From Aquabacterium sp. CECT 9606 (GTDB lineage: Bacteria > Pseudomonadota > Gammaproteobacteria > Burkholderiales > Burkholderiaceae_C): a stretch of DNA of 64,000 nucleotides. The notes beneath the pieces were generated by a model that was not told the DNA's origin, ran no database searches, and was given only the letters and a program-made list of their open reading frames with translations. The DNA lies in assembly GCF_918741295.1 (NCBI RefSeq), contig NZ_CAKKNB010000001.1:1-64000 (forward strand), given 5' to 3'. This document shows positions 54,313-64,000 of the stretch, piece after piece (position 1 is the stretch's first letter; every line of letters starts with the position of its first letter). A program made the position numbers and the translations under genes.

Positions 54313-55409
54313 CGTTTGCGCCTGAACAGCATCACCAAGGCCAGCACGATGCCGGCCATCAACCCACACGCCACCCAGAATCCCAGCCGCGTATGGATCA
54401 GCGGCAGGAAGTCGAAATTCATGCCAAACACACCGGTGATCAGGTTCAGCGGCAGGAACACCGCCGTCATCACCGTGAGCGTGCGCATGATGTCGTTGGT
54501 GCGGTTGCCTTGCAGCGAGAAATGCATCTGCACCGCGCCTTCCGACGACGACTCCAGGCGCCGCACATGGCCCAGCACCCGCTCGATGTGTTCCAGCACG
54601 TCGCGCGAACGCACGCGCAGCACTTCACGCTCGCGCGCGGCCGCCGGTTCGCTCGGCATCGGCCAGTCGTCCAGCGCGTCGATCCATTCCTGAACGGCGC
54701 TGCGCTGGTCCTCGCAGGTGTCTTCCAGTTGATGCAGGGTGTTGCGTGCCTCCAGCAGCGATTGCCAGTGGTTGAACTGCTTGCGGTCACTCAGCAGCTC
54801 TTGCTGAAGATAGGCCGATTGCTTGGTCAGCAGGCGGCGCAGGTCCAGGTAGCTGTCGACCATGTGGTTGACGATGCGCACCATCAGGTCGGCGGAGCTG
54901 GGAGGCAGGCGGCTGACCGAACCGCGTCCTTCCGTGCGGTTTTCATGGCGCTGATCGGCGTTGACCATGTGGTTGAGCCTCGCCTCGAAGAAATCGCGCA
55001 CCGAGCAATCGGCCGGGTGCACGGTCAAGAGCACGCGGTCGAACACCACGAAGCCCACGGGGCTGGTGTCGATGCTGGCCAGGGCTTGGCGCGCGCTGCT
55101 GGCCGTGCCGTGCGACTCGTCCAGGAACATGTTTTCGGTGCCCTGGGCGGCGGCCAGGCGTCGGAACACCAGCAGGTCGTACCAGGACGTGTAGTCGTAT
55201 TGCGAAGGCAATTGGGCGTTCAGCAGGTCCATGACGTGCAAGTCCACCAGGTTGCCGCCGGCCAGGTGCTGCAACTGCGCCTGCACCTTGCCCAGGCCCA
55301 CTTCAAACTCACGCCGGGCGGTGGTCACCCACAGGAAGCCTTGGGTGGGGGGGGTGTCCGGCCAGTCCGGCAGTTCCTGGAAGCTCTCGTTGATCAGGAA
55401 AAAACGCAC
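54297..55409 (-). CDS. CorA-family divalent metal ion transporter
   Basis: A 370-residue CorA/ZntB-type channel. Long cytoplasmic helices are followed by two C-terminal membrane segments (RTLTVMTAVFLPLNLITGVFGMNF and LGFWVACGLMAGIVLALVMLF), separated by the signature GMN loop. The ion is Mg, Co or Zn by family. The start is GTG 55409 with a GGAGT five to six nt upstream. No ATG nearby gives a better start. Confidence 0.92.
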   Translation of the reverse strand: MRFFLINESFQELPDWPDTPPTQGFLWVTTARREFEVGLGKVQAQLQHLAGGNLVDLHVMDLLNAQLPSQYDYTSWYDLLVFRRLAAAQGTENMFLDESHGTASSARQALASIDTSPVGFVVFDRVLLTVHPADCSVRDFFEARLNHMVNADQRHENRTEGRGSVSRLPPSSADLMVRIVNHMVDSYLDLRRLLTKQSAYLQQELLSDRKQFNHWQSLLEARNTLHQLEDTCEDQRSAVQEWIDALDDWPMPSEPAAAREREVLRVRSRDVLEHIERVLGHVRRLESSSEGAVQMHFSLQGNRTNDIMRTLTVMTAVFLPLNLITGVFGMNFDFLPLIHTRLGFWVACGLMAGIVLALVMLFRRKRYLDR

Positions 55410-55423
55410 TCAGACTCCAGCGT

Positions 55424-56660
<1,237 letters not shown>

Positions 56661-56714
56661 GTGCCGGCCATGTTGCGCCGCCGCAATCGATCACTGTGCT
56701 GGCCATAATCGACC

Positions 56715-57143
56715 ATGCTCTGGATCAAAGCCTTCCACATCGTTTTCGTCGCCAGCTGGTTTGCAGGCCTGTTCTACCTGCCACGCTTGTTCGTCAACCT
56801 GGCCATGGTGCCCGGCGACAGCCACGCCGAGCGCGAGCGCCTGTTGCTCATGGCGCGCAAGCTTTACCGCTTCATGTCCTTGCTGATGATCCCGGCGGTG
56901 GTCTTGGGCCTGGTGCTTTGGTTGTATTACGGCATTGGCAAAGGCCCCGGCAATGGCTGGCTGCACGCCAAGCTGCTGCTCGTGATCGGCGCCATCGGCT
57001 ACCACCACGTCTGCCGCAAAATCCTGCGCGAGTTTGAGCAACTCAGCAATCGCCGTTCGCACAAGTGGTTGCGGGTGTTCAACGAGGTGTCGGTGCTCGT
57101 CTTCGCGCTCATCGTCATCCTCGTGGTGGTCAAGCCCTTCTGA
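56715..57143 (+). CDS. hemJ: Protoporphyrinogen oxidase HemJ (CopD-like)
   Basis: A 142-residue integral membrane protein with four helices (LWIKAFHIVFVASWFAGLFYLPRLFV; MSLLMIPAVVLGLVLWLYYGI; HAKLLLVIGAIGYHHVC; EVSVLVFALIVILVVVKPF). The conserved His in IKAFHIVF and K-L-L in LHAKLLLV match HemJ, which converts protoporphyrinogen IX to protoporphyrin IX. Proximity to hemB supports the haem role. Confidence 0.92.
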   Translation: MLWIKAFHIVFVASWFAGLFYLPRLFVNLAMVPGDSHAERERLLLMARKLYRFMSLLMIPAVVLGLVLWLYYGIGKGPGNGWLHAKLLLVIGAIGYHHVCRKILREFEQLSNRRSHKWLRVFNEVSVLVFALIVILVVVKPF

Positions 57144-57168
57144 GTCCGTGCCTCGACAAGGCCTGCTG

Positions 57169-58326
57169 ATGTCTTTGCACCGCAGCACTGCCTGGCCCCT
57201 CACCTGGGTGGCGGTGGCCCTGATCGCCTATGCCACCTTGTTCCCCTTGACAGGTTGGCATTGGCCCGACCGGCACGTCTTCACCTGGGAGCTGCCCAAG
57301 CAGTCCCACGAGGTGCCCTCCGACCTGGTGGCCAACCTGCTGGGCTACCTGCCCTTGGGTCTGATCCTGACGGTGGCCCACCTGCGCAGCGGGCGGGGCG
57401 CTTTCGTGTCGGCGGTGCTGGCTTTGCTGTCGGGCTCGGCTTTGTCATACGTGCTGGAATTGGCCCAGTTCACCGTGCCCAACCGGGTGCCGTCCATCTC
57501 TGACTGGGCGCTCAACACCCTGGGCATGGCGTGGGGCGCGCTGGCCGCCGTCACCCTCAATGCCCTGGGCCTGGTGGACGTGTGGCACCGCTTGCGCGAG
57601 CGTTGGTTCATCCCCCAGGCCGGGTTTGGCCTGGCTTTGATCTGGATGTGGCCGCTGGGCTTGTTGTTCCCGCCGCCCCTGCCCCTGGGCGAGGGGCAGT
57701 TCCTGCCGCACCTGCTCATCGGCCTGATGGAGTTGACCCGCGACACGCCTTGGCAGGAGTGGGTGCTGCCCGCCGACCCGCTGAGCCTGTGGACCGACAA
57801 CATATCCGCCGATCCCGACTCCTTGTGGGTGCCAGCGCGCGAAGCCACCACGGTGGCCTTGGGCTTGCTGGCGCCCATGTGCGTGGCCTGCGCCCTGGCC
57901 CGGCCACGCAGCACCCGGGTCTTCTTGTTGGTGGGGGCGGTGGTGATGGGGGTGGGCGCCACGGCGCTGTCCACCGCCATGAACTTCGGGCCTGACCATG
58001 CCTTGACCTGGATGAGCGTGCCCACTGTCACCGGCCTGCTGGTGGGGGCGCTGGGCGGCACCTTGTTGCTGGAGCGCAGCCGGACCACCAGCGCCAGCCT
58101 GGGCGTGGCGACGCTGGCCGGGCTCATCGTCCTGGTGCACCAGGTGCCACCCGACCCTTATTACGCCTTGGCCCTGGAATCGTGGGAGCATGGCCGCTTC
58201 ATCCGCTTCCACGGCCTGTCGCGCTGGTTTGGCATCCTGTGGCCCTATGTGGCCATGGTCTGGCTGATCAGCCGAATTGTCGGGCGCGAGGGCCGGCATG
58301 AAAGTGCGGCCGCCGAGCCTCACTGA
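57169..58326 (+). CDS. VanZ-like membrane protein
   Basis: A 385-residue polytopic protein. The N-terminal ~150 residues resemble VanZ: AYATLFPLTGW, DLVANLLGYLPLGLILT, GSALSYVLELAQFTVPNRVPSISDWALNTLGMAWG. The rest has about seven further helices and a periplasmic loop. VanZ-like proteins have been tied to glycopeptide and envelope effects; the role here is unknown. The start is ATG 57169, with an in-frame GTG at 57148 as an alternative. It lies 25 nt after hemJ. Confidence 0.85.
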   Translation: MSLHRSTAWPLTWVAVALIAYATLFPLTGWHWPDRHVFTWELPKQSHEVPSDLVANLLGYLPLGLILTVAHLRSGRGAFVSAVLALLSGSALSYVLELAQFTVPNRVPSISDWALNTLGMAWGALAAVTLNALGLVDVWHRLRERWFIPQAGFGLALIWMWPLGLLFPPPLPLGEGQFLPHLLIGLMELTRDTPWQEWVLPADPLSLWTDNISADPDSLWVPAREATTVALGLLAPMCVACALARPRSTRVFLLVGAVVMGVGATALSTAMNFGPDHALTWMSVPTVTGLLVGALGGTLLLERSRTTSASLGVATLAGLIVLVHQVPPDPYYALALESWEHGRFIRFHGLSRWFGILWPYVAMVWLISRIVGREGRHESAAAEPH

Positions 58327-58374
58327 ACCGCGTGCAAAATCGGTTTACCCACCCCTCACCCTTCGGAGCATGGC

Positions 58375-58653
58375 ATGGTCAAGGTTGTCAAGATTTTTGG
58401 GCAGCAGATTGAACGGATCACGCTGAAAGCGTTCAATCCCGAAACCTGCCTGGCCGACCACGCCAAGACCGGCGATGTCTTGCAGGTGTCGCGCCTGGCG
58501 GATCTGGCCATCGTCATGATCGCCTACGCCGATGACACCACCGCCACCACCTACGTCGGCAAGTTCTCGGACTGGACCGGACCGACGCTGGACGAAGGCA
58601 TGAGCCAGATGTCCTCGCCTTGGGACGAGCCCAGCGAAGAGCCTCTGGATTGA
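58375..58653 (+). CDS. Hypothetical protein, 92 residues
   Basis: A short acidic-tailed protein (ITLKAFNPETCLADHAKTGDVLQVSRLADLAIVMIAYADDTTATTYVGKFSDW). No family recognised. The start at ATG 58375 has CGGAG six nt upstream. It is followed closely by the ferredoxin gene, and both could be co-transcribed. Confidence 0.65.
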   Translation: MVKVVKIFGQQIERITLKAFNPETCLADHAKTGDVLQVSRLADLAIVMIAYADDTTATTYVGKFSDWTGPTLDEGMSQMSSPWDEPSEEPLD

Positions 58654-58670
58654 CCCTCGGATTGAACGCC

Positions 58671-58994
58671 ATGTACTACGAACGCCATATCTTTTTCTGC
58701 CTCAACCAGCGCATCAACGGTGAAAGCTCCTGCGGCGACCACGGTGCCCAGGACGGTTTCGACCACTGCAAGAAGCTGGTGAAAAACGCCGGCTTGAGCG
58801 GCCCTGGCCAAGTGCGCGTCAACAAGGCCGGTTGCCTGGACCGCTGCGCCGGGGGCCCGGTCGCCGTGGTCTACCCGGAAGGCACCTGGTACACCTTCGT
58901 TGACAAGTCCGACATCGAAGAGATCGTCGAATCGCACCTGGTCAAAGGCCAGGTGGTCGAGCGCCTGGTGCTGCCGCCAGACGTGGGTCGCTGA
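58671..58994 (+). CDS. Thioredoxin-like [2Fe-2S] ferredoxin
   Basis: A 107-residue protein with cysteines in FFCLNQR, SSCGDHG, DHCKKL and the motif KAGCLDRCAGGPVAVVYPEGTWY, which matches the thioredoxin-like 2Fe-2S ferredoxin family. Partner unknown. The start is ATG 58671, 17 nt after the upstream gene. The hydrolase gene follows 18 nt later. Confidence 0.9.
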   Translation: MYYERHIFFCLNQRINGESSCGDHGAQDGFDHCKKLVKNAGLSGPGQVRVNKAGCLDRCAGGPVAVVYPEGTWYTFVDKSDIEEIVESHLVKGQVVERLVLPPDVGR

Positions 58995-59012
58995 TGTGAG
59001 CGGTGCCCAGCC

Positions 59013-59639
59013 ATGATCGGACGCCCTGACTCCACCACCATCGACGGCCCGGCCGGCTTGATCGAAGTCGTGCTCGAAGACCCGGCCACCGTGCCCATCG
59101 GCCTGGCCGTGATCGCACACCCGCATCCCCAGATGGGTGGCACGATGGACAACAAGGTGGTGCACACCCTGTCGCGTGCCTTTGTGCTGGCCGGCTGGCG
59201 CGCCGTGCGCTTCAACTTCCGCGGCATCGGCCAGTCCGAAGGCGCCTGGAACGAAGGCGTGGGCGAGGTCGATGACCTGCTGGCCGTGCTGGCCCACCAC
59301 CGCACCGACCCTGCCGTGCAAAGCCTGCCTGTCGCGTTGGCGGGTTTTTCCTTCGGGGGCTTCATCGCCGCCAGCGCCAGCGCGCGCCTGCCCCAGGCGC
59401 CGAACGAGCTGGTGCTGGTCAGCCCGGCCACCCGCTATGGCGTGCCCAACGTGCCGGCCCACACTTTGGTGGTCCAGGGTGAGCAGGACGACGTCGTGTC
59501 CCTGGCCAGCGTGCTGGAATGGGCGCGTCCCCAGGCCTTGCCGGTCACCGTGGTGCCGGGCGTAGGCCATTTTTTCCATGGTCAACTCGGGGTCTTGCGC
59601 GATCGGGTGCTGCGCCACTTGCGTGGCACTTCGCGCTGA
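59013..59639 (+). CDS. Alpha/beta hydrolase, COG2945-like
   Basis: A 208-residue hydrolase: AVIAHPHPQMGGTMDNKVVHTLSRAF, FNFRGIGQSEG, nucleophile Ser in LAGFSFGGF, and catalytic Asp and His in GEQDDVVS and VPGVGHFFHG. This set matches the small hydrolase family beside the thioredoxin-like ferredoxin in many Burkholderiales. Substrate unknown. Confidence 0.88.
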   Translation: MIGRPDSTTIDGPAGLIEVVLEDPATVPIGLAVIAHPHPQMGGTMDNKVVHTLSRAFVLAGWRAVRFNFRGIGQSEGAWNEGVGEVDDLLAVLAHHRTDPAVQSLPVALAGFSFGGFIAASASARLPQAPNELVLVSPATRYGVPNVPAHTLVVQGEQDDVVSLASVLEWARPQALPVTVVPGVGHFFHGQLGVLRDRVLRHLRGTSR

Positions 59640-59661
59640 TTGACCTCACCTGCCTGATTCC

Positions 59662-60879
59662 ATGTTGTTTTCACTGTCCCGCCGCAGTCTGCTGGCCGCG
59701 CTGACCGGCGTTTGCTGCCTCCTCGCGCATCCCGCCTGGGCTCAATCGAATGCCTCGGCGCCGGCGTTCCCATTTGCCACCCCATCCGCCGCCATGCCGC
59801 TGCCGCCCGAGCTGGCCGCGCGCGCCTTCGTGTTGCAGGACTTGAGCAGCCAGCAGACCTTGGCCGCCCGCAATGCCGACCAATCCGTCGAGCCCGCGTC
59901 CCTGACCAAGCTGATGACCGCCTACCTGGTGTTCCAGGCGGTGAAGTCGGGCAAGCTGGCCCTGGCGCAAGAAGTGCCCGTGTCTGAACGCGCCTGGCGC
60001 ACGGGCATCACCGGCACCTCGCGCAGCTTCCTGGCCGCCAACAGCCGCGTCAAGGTTGATGACCTGCTGCGCGGCATGATCGTGCAAAGCGGCAACGACG
60101 CTAGCGTGGCCCTGGCCGAGGCCGTGGGCGGCACCGTCGAGAATTTCGTGGCGCTGATGAACCGCCAAGCCCAGGCATTTGGCTTGAAGGCCACCACCTT
60201 CAAGAACCCGGAGGGGCAGACCGCGCCGGGGCACCGCAGCACGGCCCGCGAACTGTCCGCCATTGCACTGCGCCTGGTCGCCGATTACCCGCAGGCCCTG
60301 CCTTACTACACCAGCAAGGAGTTCACCTTCGGGGGCATCCGCCAGCCCAACCGCAACCTGTTGCTGTGGCGCGATCCCACGGTCGATGGCCTGAAGACCA
60401 GTTTCACCGACGCGTCCGGCTATTGCCTGATCGCCACAGCCCAGCGCCTCACGCCCGCCGGGCCCCGTCGCCTGGTGAGCGTGGTGATCGGCGCCACCTC
60501 GCCTGAAATCCGTGCCAATGAAAGCCAGAAGCTGCTGAACTGGGGGTATAGCGCGTTCGACATGGTCAAGCTGTTCGACGCCAAGCAGGCAGTGACCACG
60601 GCGCCGGTCTGGAAGGGACAATCTTCCAGCGTGAGGTTGGGGCGCGTCGGCCCGGTGACGGTGGTGGTGCCCCGAGGCCAGGCGGCCGGCCTGAAAGCCA
60701 CCGTCGTCCGCAATGATCCGCTCCTCGCCCCCTTGACGCAGGGCCAGACGGTGGGCACGCTCAAGATCACCCTGGCGGGCCAACCCTGGCAGGATGTGCC
60801 CTTGACCACCTTGGACGCCGTGCCCGGCGCCGGCTGGTTGGGTCGCCTCTGGGACGCCATCCGCCTGGGCGTCAAGTGA
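59662..60879 (+). CDS. dacC: Serine-type D-Ala-D-Ala carboxypeptidase (PBP5/6 type)
   Basis: A 405-residue low-molecular-weight PBP with a signal peptide (LLAALTGVCCLLAHPAWA). It carries S80-L-T-K (SxxK), S144-G-N (SxN) and, where KTG is expected, K245-T-S in DGLKTSFTDASGY. The C-terminal PBP5-like beta domain (VRLGRVGPVTVVVPRGQAAGL) and an amphipathic C-terminal helix (GWLGRLWDAIRLGVK) suggest membrane anchoring. It removes the terminal D-Ala from peptidoglycan stems. The ybeD gene follows. Confidence 0.93.
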   Translation: MLFSLSRRSLLAALTGVCCLLAHPAWAQSNASAPAFPFATPSAAMPLPPELAARAFVLQDLSSQQTLAARNADQSVEPASLTKLMTAYLVFQAVKSGKLALAQEVPVSERAWRTGITGTSRSFLAANSRVKVDDLLRGMIVQSGNDASVALAEAVGGTVENFVALMNRQAQAFGLKATTFKNPEGQTAPGHRSTARELSAIALRLVADYPQALPYYTSKEFTFGGIRQPNRNLLLWRDPTVDGLKTSFTDASGYCLIATAQRLTPAGPRRLVSVVIGATSPEIRANESQKLLNWGYSAFDMVKLFDAKQAVTTAPVWKGQSSSVRLGRVGPVTVVVPRGQAAGLKATVVRNDPLLAPLTQGQTVGTLKITLAGQPWQDVPLTTLDAVPGAGWLGRLWDAIRLGVK

Positions 60880-60906
60880 AAGAAGCAGTGAGCAAGGAAT
60901 ATCCGC

Positions 60907-61185
60907 ATGAATGAAGAAATCCCGCACGATCAGTCGCTGATCCAGTACCCCTGCGCCTTCCCCATCAAGGTCATGGGCCTGCACGAGCCACCTTTCGTGG
61001 AGACCATGGTGGCGTTGGCGGTGCACCATGACCCCAGCTTCGACGCCAAGACGCTGGAACTGCGCCCCAGCAGCGGCGGCAAGTACATGGGCCTGACCAT
61101 CACCATCAACGCCACCAGCCGCGAACACCTGGACGGCGTTTACCGTGCTTTCACCGGGCATCCCCTGGTCAAGTACGTGCTCTGA
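60907..61185 (+). CDS. ybeD: YbeD (DUF493) family protein
   Basis: A 92-residue protein: SLIQYPCAFPIKVMGLHEPPFVETMVALAVHHDPSFD, then GKYMGLTITINATSREHLDGVYRAFTGHPLVKYVL, a ferredoxin-like regulatory fold. Commonly found between dacA/dacC and lipB; here the lip genes are missing and yajC follows. Confidence 0.93.
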   Translation: MNEEIPHDQSLIQYPCAFPIKVMGLHEPPFVETMVALAVHHDPSFDAKTLELRPSSGGKYMGLTITINATSREHLDGVYRAFTGHPLVKYVL

Positions 61186-61262
61186 AAGGGGGGCACCCCC
61201 ACGGCATACAATCGAATGGATTTGGCCCGCCTTGGTGGCCGTCCGTTTGAAGGATTTTTACC

Positions 61263-61589
61263 GTGTTCATTTCCGACGCTTTCGCCCAAGCCGCGGCGCC
61301 CGCCGCCAGCGGTCCTGCAGGACTGCTCAACAGCATGCTGTTGCCGATCGTGATGATCGTGGTCTTGTACTTCGTCATGATCCGCCCGCAGATGAAGCGC
61401 CAGAAAGAGACCAAGGCCATGCTGGACAGCCTGGCCAAGGGCGACGAAGTTGTCACGCAAGGCGGCGTGATCGGCAAGATCAGCAAGCTGGGCGAAACCT
61501 TCGCCACGGTCGAAGTGGCCAATGGCGTGGAGCTGCAGGTGCAGCGCTCGGCCATTGTCCAGGTCTTGCCCAAGGGCAGCTACAAGTAA
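61263..61589 (+). CDS. yajC: Preprotein translocase accessory subunit YajC
   Basis: A 108-residue single-pass membrane protein (LNSMLLPIVMIVVLYFVMIRPQMKRQKE) with the basic, helical cytoplasmic tail and LAKGDEVVTQGGVIGKI typical of YajC. It starts with GTG 61263, with GAAGGA ~8 nt upstream. It forms the SecDF-YajC complex with the next two genes. A TACAAT at 61207-61212 could be a -10 box. Confidence 0.96.
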   Translation: MFISDAFAQAAAPAASGPAGLLNSMLLPIVMIVVLYFVMIRPQMKRQKETKAMLDSLAKGDEVVTQGGVIGKISKLGETFATVEVANGVELQVQRSAIVQVLPKGSYK

Positions 61590-61610
61590 ATAAATCTCGG
61601 GATTTCAACC

Positions 61611-63515
61611 ATGAACCGCTACCCCTGGTGGAAGCACCTGATCATCGCCGTCGCCTTGCTGGTGGGCCTGATCTACACCTTGCCGAACTTCTTTGGCGAG
61701 GCGCCGGCCGTGCAACTGTCCAGTGGCAAGTCCACGGTCAAGCTCAACGCCGACTCGCTCGCGAAGGTGGAGGCCGCGCTCAAGCAGGCCAACATCGTCG
61801 CTGACTTCGTCGAGTTCGACGGCAACTCCATCAAGGCGCGATTCGCCGACACCGACACCCAGCTGAAGGCGCGCGACGTCCTTGGCCGCACCTTCAACCC
61901 CGATCCTCAAGACGAGCGCTACATCGTGGCGCTGAACCTGGTGTCGCGCTCGCCCCATTGGCTGCGCACCCTGCACGCCAACCCCATGTTCCTGGGCCTG
62001 GACTTGCGCGGCGGCGTGCACTTCCTGATGCAGGTCGACATGAAGGGCGCGCTCACGCAAAAGATCGAAAGCCTGACCGGCGACATCCGCAGCCTGCTGC
62101 GCGACAAGGACATCCGCCACAGCGGCATCCGCCGTGATGACCAGGTCGTCACCGTGCGCTTTCATGACGACGCCGGTCGCAAGGCCGCGCGCAATGCGCT
62201 GACAGACAGCCTGGCCGACCTGCAATGGACCGACGGCACGGACAGCGATGGCACCGGCACCCTGACGCTGGTCGGCCGGCTCAAGCCGCAGTCCGAGCGC
62301 ACCATCCAGGAAAACGCGCTCAAGCAGAACATCACCACGCTGCACAACCGGATCAATGAGCTGGGCGTGTCCGAGCCCATCATCCAGCAGCAAGGCCTGG
62401 ACCGCGTGGTGGTGCAGTTGCCCGGCGTGCAGGACACGGCCAAGGCCAAGGACATCATCGGCCGCACCGCGACGCTTGAAGTGCGCATGGTGGACGACAG
62501 CACCGAGGCCCACGCGGCCCTCGCCGGCGGCACCGTGCCCTTTGGCACCGAAAAGTTCGCCGACCGCCAAGGCGTGCCCGTCATCGTCAAGCGCCAGGTG
62601 GTGCTGACCGGTGACAACCTGACCGACGCGCAGCCCGGCTTCGACGAGAACCAAGAAGCCGCCGTGCACCTGACGCTGGACGCCCGGGGCGCCCGCATCT
62701 TCAAGGATGTGACCCGCGAGAGCATTGGCAAGCGCATGGCCATCATCCTGTTTGAAAAGGGCAAGGGCGAGGTCGTGACGGCTCCGGTCATCCGCTCTGA
62801 AATCTCGGGTGGCCGCGTGCAGATCTCCGGCAGCATGCAGGGCGACGAGGCGGCCGACACGGCGCTGCTGCTGCGCGCCGGTTCGCTGGCCGCGCCCATG
62901 GAAATCATCGAAGAGCGCACTGTGGGCCCCAGCCTGGGCGCCGCCAACATCGAGCAGGGCTTCCACAGCCTGACGTATGGCTTCGCGGCCATCGCCGTCT
63001 TCATGATCGCCTACTACCTGTTGTTTGGCGTGTTCTCTACGCTGGCGCTGGCGGTGAACCTGCTGCTGCTGGTGGCGGTGCTGTCCATGCTGCAGGCCAC
63101 CTTGACCTTGCCCGGCATCGCGGCCATCGCCTTGACGCTGGGCATGGCCATTGACGCCAACGTGCTGATCAACGAGCGCGTGCGCGAAGAGCTGCGCAAT
63201 GGCGCGGCGCCGCAGTCGGCCATCCAGGCCGGCTACGAGCACGCCTGGGCCACCATCCTCGACTCCAACGTCACCACCATGATCGTGGGCGTGGCGCTGC
63301 TGATGTTCGGCTCGGGCCCGGTCAAGGGCTTTGCCGTGGTGCATTGCCTGGGCATCCTGACCTCGATGTTCTCGGCGGTGTTCTTCTCGCGCGGGCTGGT
63401 CAACCTCTGGTATGGCCGTCAGAAAAAGCTCAAGAGCGTGTCCATTGGCCAGGTCTGGAAGGCCGCGGCCAAGCCCGGTGCCCTGTCGACCGACGTCGAC
63501 ACCGTGGACCAATGA
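61611..63515 (+). CDS. secD: Protein translocase subunit SecD
   Basis: A 634-residue RND-like membrane protein. One N-terminal helix (HLIIAVALLVGLIYTLPNFFG), a large periplasmic domain (LGLDLRGGVHFLMQVDM; IQQQGLDRVVVQLPGVQDTAKAK) and five C-terminal helices (including IAAIALTLGMAIDANVLINERVREEL). With SecF it uses the proton gradient to help release proteins at the periplasmic side. Confidence 0.97.
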   Translation: MNRYPWWKHLIIAVALLVGLIYTLPNFFGEAPAVQLSSGKSTVKLNADSLAKVEAALKQANIVADFVEFDGNSIKARFADTDTQLKARDVLGRTFNPDPQDERYIVALNLVSRSPHWLRTLHANPMFLGLDLRGGVHFLMQVDMKGALTQKIESLTGDIRSLLRDKDIRHSGIRRDDQVVTVRFHDDAGRKAARNALTDSLADLQWTDGTDSDGTGTLTLVGRLKPQSERTIQENALKQNITTLHNRINELGVSEPIIQQQGLDRVVVQLPGVQDTAKAKDIIGRTATLEVRMVDDSTEAHAALAGGTVPFGTEKFADRQGVPVIVKRQVVLTGDNLTDAQPGFDENQEAAVHLTLDARGARIFKDVTRESIGKRMAIILFEKGKGEVVTAPVIRSEISGGRVQISGSMQGDEAADTALLLRAGSLAAPMEIIEERTVGPSLGAANIEQGFHSLTYGFAAIAVFMIAYYLLFGVFSTLALAVNLLLLVAVLSMLQATLTLPGIAAIALTLGMAIDANVLINERVREELRNGAAPQSAIQAGYEHAWATILDSNVTTMIVGVALLMFGSGPVKGFAVVHCLGILTSMFSAVFFSRGLVNLWYGRQKKLKSVSIGQVWKAAAKPGALSTDVDTVDQ

Positions 63516-63544
63516 CCCCCCGCACCCCCTGAAGGACACTCGCC

Positions 63545-64000
63545 ATGGAATTTTTCCGCATCAAGCGCGACATCCCGTTCATGCGGCATGCGCTGATTTT
63601 CAACATTGTTTCGTTCCTGACCTTCGCCGCAGCCGTGTTCTTCCTGGTCACCCGGGGCCTGCACCTGTCGATCGAGTTCACCGGCGGTTCGGTCATCGAG
63701 GTGCAGTACGCCCAGAGCGCCGACCTTGAAAAAGTGCGCCACACCGTGGATGCGCTGGGTTATGGCGAAGTGCAGGTGCAAAACTTCGGCACCTCACGCG
63801 ATGTGCTGATCCGGCTGCCTTTGCGTGGCAGCCTGAAGCAGGCCGAGGTGGTGGACAAGGTGTTCGGCACCTTGTGCGCCGCTGAAAAGGGTGCAGTCAC
63901 CATGCTGGCGCCCACGCCCGGCCACCCCTCGTCCACCAAGGCCTGCCAGGCCGGCGGGCAGACCAACCTGACGCTGCAACGCAGTGAGTTCGTCGGGCCG
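63545..64000 (+). CDS. secF: Protein translocase subunit SecF, 5' part
   Basis: The first 152 codons are visible; the frame is open at the window end. MEFFRIKRDIPFMRHALIFNIVSFLTFAAAVFFLVTRGLHLSIEFTGGSVIEV matches SecF, with the family motif SIEFTGGSVIEV, and the segment ends at the start of the conserved SEFVGP block. It starts 29 nt after secD. Confidence 0.95.
   Translation, partial: MEFFRIKRDIPFMRHALIFNIVSFLTFAAAVFFLVTRGLHLSIEFTGGSVIEVQYAQSADLEKVRHTVDALGYGEVQVQNFGTSRDVLIRLPLRGSLKQAEVVDKVFGTLCAAEKGAVTMLAPTPGHPSSTKACQAGGQTNLTLQRSEFVGP

Overview
The window looks like chromosomal DNA of a high-GC betaproteobacterium, most likely Burkholderiales. The evidence is the type of the housekeeping genes: Calvin-type class II aldolase, ~300-residue PurC, System II cytochrome c maturation next to cytochrome c4, the tsaB-rimI-udg run, and yajC-secD-secF. 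I cannot fix the genus from sequence alone. Gene order partly departs from what I recall as the usual Burkholderiales order: purC lies ~27 kb from purE-purK-sua5, ybeD lacks lipB/lipA beside it, and glcEF lacks glcD.

Left end (1-12316, minus strand): a compact five-gene operon that I regard as the most interesting part. In transcription order it encodes a GAF-like/HlyD membrane-fusion protein, a polytopic M50 (site-2-protease-like) protein with a PqqD-like N-terminus and a HlyD-like C-terminus, a short SecA-like ATPase, a periplasmic HlyD-type adaptor, and a giant LEPRxLL/DUF4347/cadherin/VCBS-type repeat protein that runs off the window. No ABC transporter and no classical signal peptide on the giant protein are visible. 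The set therefore looks like a dedicated export machine built on a SecA-type motor, next to its probable substrate. A FeeM-like N-acyl amino acid synthase is divergent from it, and a hybrid histidine kinase overlaps the synthase convergently.

15.1-24.9 kb: fba, a glutathione S-transferase, a DUF481 outer-membrane-type protein, purC, engB, then cytochrome c4 with resB and ccsA and a Crp/Fnr regulator translationally coupled to ccsA.

24.9-34.8 kb: a PEP-CTERM protein, a large di-haem c-type cytochrome with a TIG-like domain, two small conserved proteins, a TonB-dependent receptor, a nitrilase-family amidase, and glcE-glcF.

35.0-43.2 kb: a minor pilin operon (pilE-like, fimT, pilV, pilW, pilX, pilY1) ending with a TonB-C-like periplasmic protein. 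The genes are tightly packed and all carry type IV pilin features or belong to the pilus-tip complex.

43.2-64 kb: sulfurtransferase and hydrolase, CnoX-like thioredoxin, purE-purK-sua5, a GDSL-like lipoprotein, SemiSWEET and DacB, tsaB-rimI-family 4 UDG, a CorA-type transporter, hemB, a likely small RNA, hemJ, a VanZ-like membrane protein, small ferredoxin and hydrolase genes, a DacC-type carboxypeptidase, ybeD, and yajC-secD-secF (secF cut by the window end). No rRNA, tRNA, IS element, prophage or CRISPR was seen.
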